A stretch of 64,000 nucleotides of DNA from Zizania palustris (taxonomy: Eukaryota; Streptophyta; Magnoliopsida; Poales; Poaceae). The stretch lies in contig JAAALK010000286.1 in NCBI GenBank assembly GCA_019279435.1, positions 44,887,712 through 44,951,711 on the forward strand, in the 5' to 3' direction. Shown here one piece after another: positions 54,127 to 64,000 of the stretch. The position numbers and the translations under genes are program-made. Position 1 is the stretch's first letter; every line of letters starts with the position of its first letter. A model generated the notes under the pieces. That model saw nothing but the letters and a program-made list of their open reading frames with translations. It had not been told where the DNA came from and searched no databases.

Positions 54127-54729
54127 GGGACAGTCTTCCAATTTTTCCAAACTATCTTACATCGCTCCCTGGCGAGACATCCACAGTCGTTACGCCACTT
54201 CGCTGTGATTTCTTTTGGCTTCTTTGAAGCCCCATCAACATGCACTTCTTCAACCTCATAGATAGTTGTATGCAGCTTGTTCTTCTCCCGTTTCCCTCTC
54301 CTCTTCGCATTTGCAGACGATGTTGTGGCAGCGGGCTCAACATCGGTTCGCTCAGCTGACTCAATAGCTGGGACAATAGTTGTTCTTTTCTCGACTTGGA
54401 ATAATCAACGCTTGCTTCCTCGCTTTGGACGATCCTACGATGATAGACAATGTGAGCTTCAGGAATGTAATCCTCGGTTAGAAGCTGCTCTGACTTGTTA
54501 CTAACGTAATAATTACCTCCGCTTGAGCTTCAGGAATGTAATACTCATCGGCGTCTTCTCTCGTTCTCTTCTTCCTAGGCTCCATTGGATGTTCATTCTC
54601 CGGAGAGTGGTACGAAGATTCGCTATCGGAGGATCCTTCAGATGAACCCTCTTTATTTGTTTTTGCGGGAGACTCGTAGATGAGCTCCTCGATGGAACGT
54701 CCTTCTTCCGCCATAGATAAACTATTCAT
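54127..54729 (-). pseudogene. TNPA-like exons of the second CACTA, cut by the gypsy insertion
   Basis: The first exon starts at 54729 (MNSLSMAEEGRSIEELI) and ends at about 54517 before a GTAATT donor. The second starts at about 54434 (DRPKRGSKRRLFQVE) and is interrupted after NWKTVP at 54127 by the gypsy LTR. The sequence is nearly identical to 22212-22813 of the intact element. Confidence 0.88.
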
Positions 54730-54779
54730 AGTTAAGAGGCTAATATATCAGAATTTTGGTTATGCAAAAAAGGTCTGAT

Positions 54780-56995
54780 GTCATATTAATCCTAAAGTTA
54801 GGATATTATGTTGTTCTCTCTCTCTAGTGTTGTTGAGGCCTCAGCATATTTTGTGTTGTTTTTCAAAATGTTCATGGCTGCCATGGAACCATGTGCACAT
54901 CCATTCCCTGTCAGCAACACGAGAAAGAAGAAGCTGTTGACAGGAATGGATGTGTCACATGGTTTGATGACATACATGAGATAACTCAATAACAATTTGC
55001 ATCATAGGCCCCTAAAAGGAATTGTGGAATCTAATGTTGGTCTTCAGCCGGATGAACTTGAGGATTAGTATATAGTAGCCTTAGAAATAATAGCAGTAGT
55101 AAACTGATCACAGTGTTGTTTAGGCCTCAGCATATTTTGTGTAGCTTTTCAAAATGTTCATGGCTGCCATGGAACCATGAGCACATCCATTCCCTGTCAG
55201 CAACACGAGAAAGAAGAAATTGTTGACAGGAATGGATGTGTCCCATGGCTTGATGACATACATGAGATAACTAAATAACAATTTGCATCATAGGCCTCTA
55301 AAAGGAATTGCAGAATCTAATGTTGGCCTTCAGACGGATGAACTTGAGGATTAGTATATAGTAGCCTTAGAAATAATAGCAGTAGTAAACTGATCACAGT
55401 GTTGTTTAGGCCTCAGCATATTTTGTGTAGCTTTTCAAAATGTTCATGGCTGCCATGAAACCGTGTGCACATCCATTCCCTGTCATCAACACGAGAAAGA
55501 AGAAGCTGTTGACAGGAATGGATGTGTCACACGGCTTGATGACATACATGAGATAACTCAATAACAATTTGCATCATAGGCCTCTAAAAGGAATTGTAGA
55601 ATCTAATGTTGGCCTTCAGCCGGATGCATGAACTTGAGGATTAGTATATAGTAGCCTTAGAAATAATAGCAGTAGTAAACTGATCACAGTGTTGTTTAGG
55701 CCTCAGCATATTTTGTGTTTCTTTTCAAAATGTTCATGGCTGCCATGGAACCGTGAGCACATCCATTCCCTGTTAGCAACACGAGAAAGAAGAAGTTGTT
55801 GACAGGAATGGATGTGTCGCACGGCTTGATGACATACATGAGATAACTCAATTACTATTTGCATCATAGGCCTCTAAAAGGAATAGCAGAATCTAATGTT
55901 GGCTTTCAGCCGGATGAACTTGAGGATTAGTATATAGTAGCCTTAGAAATAATAGCAGTAGTAAACTGATCACAGTGTTGTTTAGGCCTCAGCATATTTT
56001 GTGTAGCTTTTCAAAATGTTCATGGCTGCCATGGAACCGTGTACACATCCATTCCCTGTCAGCAACACGAGAAAGAAGAAGCTGTTGACAGGAATGGACA
56101 TGTCACACGGCTTGATGACATACATGAGATAACTCAATAACAATTTGCATCATAGGCCTCTAAAAGTAATTGTAGAATCTAATGTTGGTCTTCAACCGGA
56201 TGCATGAACTTGAGGATTAGTATATAGTAGCCTTAGAAATAAGGGTTAATTTTTTTCGTGCCATTACAATTTTCACGGTTTGCCAATATGCCATCGGTGT
56301 GTCACTGACAGATGGGGGCCGCCACAGTCACTGACAGTGGCATATAGGCAATTTCTGAAAATTATAATGGCATGTGAGTAATTTTCCCTAGAAATAATAG
56401 CAGTAGTAAACTGATCACAATGTTGTTGAGGCCTCAGCATATTTTGTTGCCATGGAACATTAGAGGGAAAAACAACACAAAATATGTTGAGGTCTCAACA
56501 AAACTAGAGAGAGAGAACAACACAATCTCCTAACTTGAGAATTAATATAGTGGCTTCGGAAGTAATAGCTGACTACTGTAGCCAAGAAGAGTTTTCATAC
56601 ATTTCCCACCTTTGACACTGTGATCAGTTTACTACTGTAGCCTCAGAAGTAATAGCAGTAGTAAACTGATCACAGTGTCAAAGGTGGGAAATGTATGAAA
56701 ACTCTTCTTGGCTACAGTAGTCAGCTATTACTTCTGAAACTACTATATTAATCCTCAAGTTAGGAAATTGTGTTGTTCTCTCTCTCTTGTGTTGTTGAGG
56801 CCTCAGCATATTCTGTGTTGTTTTTCAAATATGTTCATGGCTGCCATGGAACCGTGAGCACATCCATTCCCTGTCAGCAACACGAGAAAGAAGAAGTTGT
56901 TGACAGGAATGGATGTGTCCCACGGCTTGATGACATACATGAGATAACTCAATTACTATTTGCATCATAGGCCTCTAAAAGTTGTTCTAAAAAAG
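54780..56995 (-). repeat. 287-bp-type tandem array of the second CACTA
   Basis: Reverse complement of the array at 19549-22150, with units recognisable by GCATCATAGGCC at about 54998, 55280, 55570, 55862, 56144 and 56965. The unit number differs from the other element. One unit near 56240-56395 carries an extra inserted block (GTGTCACTGACAGATGGG region). Confidence 0.88.
56450..56780. repeat. Central palindrome of the second array
   Basis: Arms meeting near 56640 (TACTGTAGCCTCAGAAGT) with GTGTCAAAGGTGGGAAATG and its complement on either side; equivalent to 20277-20640. Confidence 0.8.
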
Positions 56996-57002
56996 TGGTA
57001 AT

Positions 57003-57590
57003 GTGGTATGCAATATTTCTCATGGCATAACTTAGATATAGAAGACTTCACCCAAAATTAGACTAATATATATTGGGTGAATGGTACATTTCCATTAATC
57101 AATGCCAAAATAGGTGTAACAAAGTAGTATACAGTGGTTCTACAAATGATAACTATCCACAAATGTAAGAGCATCTCCATTGTATATAAATTGATTAAAT
57201 ATAGCTCCATTTGAATAGCAATTCACATTTAGAAAGTACAATGGAGATGCTCTAAGGACAATAAACCCTAGAAACCTAACTTAGCTTGTGTTGGCCTACC
57301 TCTCTCAAGAATACACTCAAGAACATAAGAACACTCACACTCAACTAACAACAAGAAGATGAATAAAAAAACATCAATTTATTTCATACATCAATAGTTC
57401 ACAAGCATTTTATCAAATGCTTGTCATGCACAAATATCTTACATATATTTCATCAAGCACATCATGTAAAAGCTCATTTTAAAACTCACAATTCAATTCA
57501 AGCACATCATGTAAAAGCACATCATCTTACATATATTACATAAGGCATTGACATTTTATCAAACAAGTGAAGAGCATGAATGAAATTGAT
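57003..57590. other. AT-rich block specific to the second CACTA
   Basis: No gene. Not found in the intact element at the matching place. Includes the MITE at 57169 and repeated AAGCACATCATGTAAAAGC words near 57455-57525. Confidence 0.5.
57169..57252. mobile_element. 84-bp PIF/Harbinger-like (Tourist-type) MITE
   Basis: Terminal inverted repeats GAGCATCTCCATTGTA / TACAATGGAGATGCTC flanked by TAA on both sides (57166-57168, 57253-57255), the 3-bp target duplication expected for this superfamily. Confidence 0.75.
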
Positions 57591-58080
57591 TATCTAATTA
57601 CCTGTCGGCAACGGGCCAGGCTCCGGTGACGGCGGCGGTCTCCGGGGCGGCGACGGGATGGCGCACGGTGAAGGGCTCTGGGGGTGGTGGCAGGCTCCAA
57701 CGGTGGCTATGGGCCGGCTTCGGTGACGTTGCCGGGAAATGGTGGCGGCGGTGGTCTCCGGGGCTTTGGGGGGCGGTGGCAGGCTCCGACGGTGGCGACG
57801 GGCAGGCTTCGGTGACGGCGCCAGGAAACGGTGGCGACGGCGGTCTACGGTGGTGGCGGTGGTCTCCGGGGCGGCGACGGGGACGACGCACGGTGAAGGG
57901 CTCTGGGGGCGGTGGCAGGCTCCGACGGTGCCGACGGGCCGACTCCGGTGACGGCGTCGGGAAACGGTTGCGGCGATGGTCTCCGAGGGCAGCTGCGGTC
58001 TCCGAGGTTGGCGGCGGTCTCCGGTGGTGGCGGCAGTCTCCGAGGGGGGCGGTGGGAGGTTGATTTGCAAATGAACTAGG
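57590..58080 (-). other. GC-rich leader block of the TNPA gene, second CACTA
   Basis: CCG/CGG-rich, with compositional open frames, ending in an AACCCTAG-type leader next to the motif cluster at 58120; equivalent to 18370-18710. Confidence 0.55.
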
Positions 58081-58119
58081 GTTTAGTCTGGGCGGGAGCC
58101 AAAAACTATATATTACTAG

Positions 58120-58375
58120 TATAGTAGTGGCGGGCACACGCTGATGTCAGCATGCCCGCCACTGATATTTATCGTAGTAGTGGCGGGCAAAGACATAGTA
58201 GTGGCGGGCCGCTGACGTCACCGACCGCCACTACTAGGGTTTAGTCTGGGCAGGTGGAAAAAAGTATAGTAGTGGCGGGCATACGCTGACGTGAGCATGC
58301 CCGCCACTACTAAAAGGATAGCAGTGGCGGGCTGGTAACATCATCATGCCCGCCACTACTAATCCGCCGCTGGTG
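58120..58375. repeat. Internal subterminal-motif cluster, second CACTA (TNPA promoter)
   Basis: Eight copies of GTAGTGGCGGGC or its complement with TGACGTCA-like words; equivalent to 18100-18345. Confidence 0.85.
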
Positions 58376-58417
58376 GGGTTATCTAGCATACGTTGCCACT
58401 CATGTCGAGAAACACTT

Positions 58418-58513
58418 TGTAGCGCAGTGGTGCGGGGGTTGCTTTGGTCCCATGCGGTTCGAGGTTCGAACCTTGCTGCCTGCAGGCGGTTTGAGGTTCG
58501 AACCTTGCTGCTA
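58418..58513 (+). repeat. tRNA-like module, second CACTA (1)
   Basis: TAGCGCAGTGGTGCGGGGG (A-box-like) followed by two GAGGTTCGAACCTTGCTGC (B-box-like) copies. Confidence 0.6.
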
Positions 58514-59269
58514 GCATCCAAACATTTTTTTTACATTTCTATTCTAATTTTCATGACTTTTTTATTCATGTTTAAATTCTAGTTTGAACTTGATTTTTTT
58601 AACAATAAAAATACATCATAACTTATCAAATTTAAAAAATTGGTATTATTCTACCTCACTTTACTTTTTCTCCCTTAGTTTACTGTTTTTATTTCATTAA
58701 GTGTGTTTTTATGATCAAAGTCAAAATAAGTTCAATTTGAACTACAAGACATGAAATAATTCACCAAAATTTATAGAAAAACCATATTCATGTTTTGACT
58801 CTATAATTAGTTATTATTATCCAGTAAATTTAAAACCATCATAAAAATGTAGGTTTCCACAACACTCGATCGACAACTTGTATTTTTATAGTTTTTTAAT
58901 CCTCAAAAAATAAAATAAAGTCTAAAAAAGATGAGACTTGTCATGTTGTTATGATATGATCGATCCATAGATGTTGTCATAAAAAATAAAATTGTTTCGA
59001 GAAAATAATCACGTAGGGCGTTAAGAAACCTAAGATTCTGCGGGGATGAATTAGGGTTTAGAGATGAAATGACCTAGGTTTGAAAGCAAAACCTATAGTT
59101 GATTCTTCCTTTGAACTTGAAACTTTTTGTACAATAAAAATACAACACCAATATTCTAATTGCAAAAATTGGTATCTTTCATTAACAGAAATTGGTATTT
59201 AAATGCAAAAAAGTCCACGTAGAGGTAAGGATTATCTAGCATACACTGCACAAATAGTCGAGAAATACT

Positions 59270-59366
59270 TTGTAGCGCAGTGGTGCGGGGGGTTCTTTGG
59301 TGCCATGCGGTTTGAGGTTCGAACCTTGCTGCCGACAGGCGGTTTGAGGTTCGAACCTTGCTGCTG
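59270..59366 (+). repeat. tRNA-like module, second CACTA (2)
   Basis: Same words, without a motif cluster directly to its left; no exact counterpart was seen in the intact element, so module number varies between copies. Confidence 0.6.
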
Positions 59367-59524
59367 ACGCAAAATCAACATATTTTTTGTTTTGTACTTT
59401 TTTAAATTTTCAGCACTTTTTATTGATGTTTAAATCCTTGTTGAACTTGAATTTTTTTAACAATAAAAATACATCATAATTTATCAAATTTAAAAAGTTG
59501 GTATTTTTCTGCCTCAGTGTACGT

Positions 59525-59630
59525 CACTCGACTTAGTGGTGGCGGGCCGATGACATCATGCGACCGCCACTACTAAAAGGATAGAAGTGGCGGGCTGGTG
59601 ACGTCATCCTGCCCGCCACTACTGCCTCTG
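59525..59630. repeat. Internal subterminal-motif cluster, second CACTA
   Basis: Four AGTGGCGGGC-type motifs next to the following tRNA-like module, repeating the cluster-plus-module arrangement. Confidence 0.8.
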
Positions 59631-59675
59631 GTGGGGTTATCTAGCATACATTGCCACTCATGTCGAGAAACACTT

Positions 59676-59772
59676 AGTAGCGCAGTGGTGCGGGGGTTGC
59701 TTTGGTGCCATGTGGTTCGAGGTTCGAACCTTACTGCCTGCAGGCGGTTTGAGGTTCGAACCTTGCTGCTAG
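59676..59772 (+). repeat. tRNA-like module, second CACTA (3)
   Basis: A-box-like TAGCGCAGTGGTGCGGGGG and two B-box-like repeats, the first with a change (CCTTACTGCC). Confidence 0.6.
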
Positions 59773-60129
59773 CATCCAAACATTTTTTTACATTTTTATT
59801 CTAATTTTCATTACTTTTTTATTCATGTTTAAATTCTAGTTTGAACTTGATTTTTTAACAATAAAAATACATCATAACTTATCAAATTTAAAAAATTGGT
59901 ATTTTTCTGCCTCACTTTACTTTTTTTATTTCATTAATAAACATGTACAATAAAAATACATCATAACTTATCTATAGTTTATTCTTCCTTTGAAATTGAA
60001 ACTTTTTGTACAATAAAAATACAACACCAATATTCTAATTGCAAAAATTGGTATTTTTCTCCCTTAGTTTACTGTTTTTATTTCATTAAGTGTGTTTTTA
60101 TTACATGTTGTTACTATATGATCGAGACT

Positions 60130-60158
60130 TTGTAGCGCGGTGGTGCGGGGGCTCGCTT
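60130..60158 (+). repeat. Partial tRNA-like module, second CACTA
   Basis: Only the A-box part (TAGCGCGGTGGTGCGGGGGC); counterpart of the partial piece at 17569-17600. Confidence 0.55.
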
Positions 60159-60303
60159 GACATATCATGTTTATTTGAAAGCAAGTAAACAAACACAAGT
60201 CCAGGCTGGGGAAACCAGCTTACACATCGAAACGCACTACTGGTCAAACCCAAAAGAAAGATATGATTTGGAGCTTCTTCTTCTTCCTCGGCACAAACCC
60301 AAC

Positions 60304-60802
60304 CTATTTCTGGTTAAATAGATTAAAAGCCTCAACTTGCCAATCCTCAACCAACTCGGCATCATCAGGCAGTCTGAACTGCTCTCCATGTTCCTGAACA
60401 AGAAAATACACGCGACGGCGATAGTGAGAACAACTTATTATCAATGATTGAATTGGATGATAAAAATATAAAATTTGCATAAAAAGAGGATCTTGCCGCC
60501 TTCCTCCTCTTGCTGTCGCATTGCTCTACATGCTTCCCTTTTCCACCGCTAGCCTCGGCATGTTTCCCTCTACCACCGGTTGTCTCATCATTCTTCCGTC
60601 AGCCAACACTTACCCTATCTGGTTGCGGCGATCGCGATTCGTCCTCCGAGTCGGAGTCCATTATGAGAATCACTTTCTTTGCCAAACAACTGCAAACTAT
60701 ACCATCATGTACCTTATGTTTACCGCATTTGCAAACCTCACACACGCCACTTGATGTAGAGTCTGAGGATCCACTGTTTGGTTCAATCTTAGGAGGAGCC
60801 AT
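60304..60802 (-). pseudogene. Small Cys-rich gene, second CACTA, broken
   Basis: Exon 1 is 60802-60497 and exon 2 is 60393-60304, with the same layout and the same GC-type donor (GCGGCAAGA) as 16915-17416. The Cys/His cluster CEVCKCGKHKVHDG is unchanged. A TGA after the acidic patch (about 60600) ends the frame early, one of few differences from the intact copy. Confidence 0.6.
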
Positions 60803-61249
60803 CTGCAATTTTTTTGTCACATTGATATAACATTAAAAAACCCTAAGCTAGTAATATTATAGTGCATTAAAAAACATTATTATTATAGTGGAAATTTTTT
60901 TCTCAGAAATTTTTTATAGTACATTAAAAAACATTATTGTTATAGTGCATTCTACTAGTAATATTATACTAAATTATATTACCACGCATAAATTAATATA
61001 ACAATTAGAAATCATTTTAACCCTAAGCTCGAATAAAATAAGACTAAAGATAGGTTATCTAACATTTACTGACTAGATGGCGGCGACGCAGGCGGCGCCG
61101 AGACGGGCTCCGAGGAAGGCGGCGACGGGCGGAGGGCAGCGGCGACGTGCTCCGGGACGTCGACGGCGGCGACGGGTGTGGAGGGGGGCGACACGGGAGT
61201 TTAGGGTTTAGAAAATGAAACTAGGTTTTCGGACGGCGGGAGTGGAAAG

Positions 61250-61257
61250 TATATATA
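61250..61257 (-). promoter_or_regulatory. TATA box of the small gene, second CACTA
   Basis: TATATATA read on the minus strand, next to the motif cluster at 61265-61375 and upstream of a GC-rich leader; mirrors 16404-16411. Confidence 0.55.
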
Positions 61258-61264
61258 GGTGTAT

Positions 61265-61375
61265 TAGCAGTGGCGGGCATACTGACGTCATTCTGCCTTA
61301 GTAGTGGCGGGCATGCTGACGTCATTCTGCCTTAGTAGTGGCGGGCATGCTGACGTCATCCAGCCCGCCACTACT
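61265..61375. repeat. Internal subterminal-motif cluster, second CACTA (small-gene promoter)
   Basis: Three AGTGGCGGGCATGCTGACG-type units (one unit is duplicated in tandem) plus a complement copy. Confidence 0.82.
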
Positions 61376-61436
61376 AATAGAGGTAGGGATTATATATATA
61401 ACATATAATACTCTTCCTACATTGACGTGAAACACT

Positions 61437-61533
61437 TAGTAGCGCAGTGGTGCGTGGGGATCACTTGGGGCCATGCGGTTCGAGGTTCGAACCTCGCTGC
61501 CGGCAGGCGGTTTGAGGTTTGAACCTTGCTGTT
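61437..61533 (+). repeat. tRNA-like module, second CACTA (4)
   Basis: TAGCGCAGTGGTGCGTGGGG, then GAGGTTCGAACCTCGCTGCC and a second, changed B-box-like copy (GAGGTTTGAACC). It lies between the small-gene promoter cluster and the transposase end, the same place as 16150-16252. Confidence 0.6.
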
Positions 61534-61684
61534 GGCCCCAAAAATTAATTTTTTAAAAAATTTTCTATTGTTGTTTAATAAATTTTCTATTGATGTTTAA
61601 TTAAATCCTCATTTGATCTTGAAAATGTTTTAACAATAAATGACATAATTGATTTTAAAAATACGCACGCTAAACATAAATGAT

Positions 61685-64000
61685 CTAGCCTTGCACTAAT
61701 TTTCCATCGCCATTGGTGCGTAGATAAGGAATCACACTGCCAAATGACAGTTTTGCTTCAACCACATTGATCCTTGATATGTCAACGAAAAACGGCACCT
61801 CATCAAACTGATTGTATTCTTCTTCGTCTTCGACTCCATCAACTCCAACAATTCTTTGTTTTCCTAGAGCAACGATGTATTTTTTCTCATCTTTAGGATC
61901 AAGTATGTAAAATACTTGTGCCACGGATTGAGCGAGTATCCAAGGGTCATCTTTATAAGCCACCTTATTAAGGTCAACTATCGTAAACCCGTATTCATCC
62001 ACCTCCACACCTTTTGGATGTTTGACCCACTGACACTTAAATAGAGGGATTTCTATAGAGTTCCCATAGTTAAGTTCCCATATTTCTTCGATGTATCCAT
62101 AGTAAGCATTCTTTTGTCCAGTGCTATCTTCTGCTTCTCCTCTGACACCACTATTTTGGCGCTGACTCTTTTGATCCTTTGCTTTGGTATAGAATGTGAA
62201 ACCATTGATGTCATACGCTTGCCATGTTTTAACCATGCTCAATGGACCGTAAGACAATTTATTTATCATCATCTCTTCGTCGGTTTCTCCAATCGAAAGG
62301 TTTAGATCTCTCAGCCATGATGTGAAAAATATTTTGTGTTCTTTCATAATCCATTGTTCATCGCGATCTTCATTCTTTTCACGAAGCTCTTGCAGGTGTT
62401 GTTCAACATATGGTCTCATAATCGCCAACTGATGCATTACACTGTAATGTGATTCTCTTATTGTTTGGTAACTATTGTCTCGTATGATTTTCCTGCCTTT
62501 AGTTCCTTTACCGGTGAGTCTTCCATGGTGTCGGGACACGGGAACTCCTATTGGTCTTCCATCTCTTATGTAATCTGCGTAGCACTCAATGACTTCCTCA
62601 GTCGTGTAGCCTCTATCATGGAACCCTCTGGATAAGCATGATTTCGTACATAACCCTTGAAGATAACCATTAGACGCTCGTACGCATACATATTGTGCAG
62701 GTACGTTGGACCGAGAACAAAGATTTGGTCTGCTATATGTATCATATAGTGCTCCATAATATCAAAATATGAAGGAGGAAAGCACATCTCAAGCTGACAC
62801 ATAGTCTCCCTCATTTCTTTACGTAATAACTCTTCAGTGTCGATCACCTTCTTTGATATGACATTGAAGAAGTGACACATGCGTGTTATCACCATCTTCA
62901 GAAATGAATGTTTGACTCCTCTTACTGCGATGGCGAGGAATAGCCCAAGCATAACATGACAATCATGAGTGTTGTAGCCGCTCATCCTCAAATCTGCTAC
63001 GGAGACAATATTCTTTATATTCATTGAGAATCCTGTTGGAACTCTAATTCCATGTAGACACCTGCAGATTGATCTTTTCTCATCAATTGTGAGGTTATAG
63101 CTAGCAGCCGGAAGGAAAAAATTTCCATTGGCCCTTTCCTGTGGGTGAAGCTCGGGTCTAATTCCGAGAGTTTAAAGGTCCCTTCGTACTTTGAGTCCAT
63201 CTTTTGATTTGCCCGGTATGTCTAACAAAATACCGATAGTGCTTTCGAAGACATTCTTCTCAACGTGCATTGTATCGATAGCATGATCAATCTCCAACTC
63301 CTTCCAATAGGACAAATATCTAAAGAAGATCGACTGCTTTTTAAATGGAGAGTCCTTTGAAATTTTTTCAGATTTCTTCCTCTTCTTTCCGAAAACAACT
63401 TTGATATTCTTTACCATTTCGAATAGAAATTTGCCATCTCGATTTCGTAGAGGTTGTCCAAGCTCGATTGTACCGTCGAAATGGTTCCTATTTCTTCGAT
63501 ATTTGTGGTTTTTTGGTAAAAATCTGCGGTGTCGCATATATATCGTCTTAACGAATGATGGAAGATGCATAGATTCTGTCTGGTCCACACACACTACACA
63601 TGCTGTCTTTCCTTTAACCTGTCCTGTTAGGGACATGCGTCCTGGGTTGTCAGCTATGGTGCAAAAGATTATGGCTCTTAGATTGAAGTGCTCTTTCTTG
63701 TGCTCATCCCACACACAGACACCATGTTCCCATAGACGTTTCATATCCTCCATCAAAGGTTCTAGAAAGATATCAATGTCATTGCCAGGTTGTTTTGGAC
63801 CAGAAATTAGAGTAGTGAGCATAAGGTATTTTCTTTTATGGCACAACCATGATGGAATGTTGAACAAGCATAGAAAGACTGGCCACGTACTATGTGGGTT
63901 CCTCATCTCACCGAAGGGATTCATTCCATCCGTGCTAAGTCCCATCCTGATATTTCTAGGATCGTCCGAGAAATCTGGATGGGCCAGGTCAAATGATTTC
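61685..64000 (-). pseudogene. TNPD/TNP2-like transposase, second CACTA, broken and cut by the window end
   Basis: Nearly the same protein as 12444-15821, covering residues from about 357 to the C-terminus (KLVQG). A TAA at 63172-63174 replaces a CAA (Gln) codon, and a single-base deletion at about 62610 shifts the frame after GSMIE. A 6-bp in-frame deletion lies near 62826. D376- and D469-equivalent residues and MHVEKNVFES are still present upstream. The 5' part is outside the window. Confidence 0.9.

Larger units (their letters stand above)
42441..64000 (-). mobile_element. Second CACTA of the same family, inverted, nested and interrupted
   Basis: Starts CACTACTACAAAGCAACACT, the 3' terminus of the family, so the element reads right to left. 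Its other end is beyond the window. Minus-strand content in element order: broken transposase (64000-61685), tRNA-like modules, broken small gene (60802-60304), GC-rich leader, tandem array (56995-54780), TNPA exons (54729-54127), then an inserted gypsy element, a copia-type LTR and an assembly gap, then the last protease exons (43462-43088) and the 3' terminal cluster. The left flanking triplet TTT (42438-42440) should recur at the right end if the insertion is simple. Confidence 0.88.

Overview
The window looks like nuclear DNA of a grass (Poaceae). The genes have introns, there are several CACTA (En/Spm-like) elements whose terminal repeats and transposases are of plant type, large Ty3/gypsy and Ty1/copia LTR elements, and a plant cytochrome P450 gene. 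The species cannot be fixed from the sequence alone. A run of 100 N (43502-43601) shows this is a draft assembly.

Layout. (1) 1-4088 is the 3' part of a CYP87-like P450 gene (exons 4-9), followed by a degenerate gypsy reverse-transcriptase fragment and a broken thiol-methyltransferase-like fragment. The same block recurs in the same orientation at 38320-42440, behind a complete and apparently intact P450 gene (34332-40881, nine exons, 487 aa). (2) 4089-11591 holds CTTCCGTCGG-type CACTA material: an old relic next to a shuffled exon of the Golgi tethering factor COG2, and a bounded 5.6-kb deletion derivative (5693-11285, TSD TCT) that keeps a broken TNPA-like gene and only the tail of a TNPD-like gene. 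(3) 11592-26462 is a complete 14,871-bp CACTA element with matching CACTACTACAAA termini and TGA target duplications. It carries an intact 1125-aa TNP2-type transposase, a small unrecognised Cys-rich two-exon gene, and a TNPA-like gene whose downstream exons encode a Ulp1/C48-type cysteine protease domain. Each gene is preceded by a TATA box and a cluster of the element's subterminal motif. tRNA-like (SINE-like) modules lie upstream of the second and third promoters, and a 287-bp tandem array with a central palindrome lies before the third coding region. (4) 26463-34300 is a graveyard of copia, LTR-like and gypsy LTR pieces. (5) 42441 to the window end is a second copy of the same CACTA family, inverted, with a broken transposase. 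A gypsy element with an extra ORF upstream of gag (45391-54126) is inserted in its TNPA exon, and a copia-like LTR (43602-45390) abuts and truncates the gypsy pol.

The P450 is the only apparently functional host gene; everything else is mobile DNA or captured host fragments. The CACTA at 11592-26462 is the most interesting unit. It appears to encode all its transposition proteins, repeats its own terminal binding-site clusters at each internal promoter, and couples a DNA-binding TNPA-like protein to a SUMO-protease-like domain. Its inverted relative at 42441-64000 gives an internal comparison showing which parts stay conserved and which decay.
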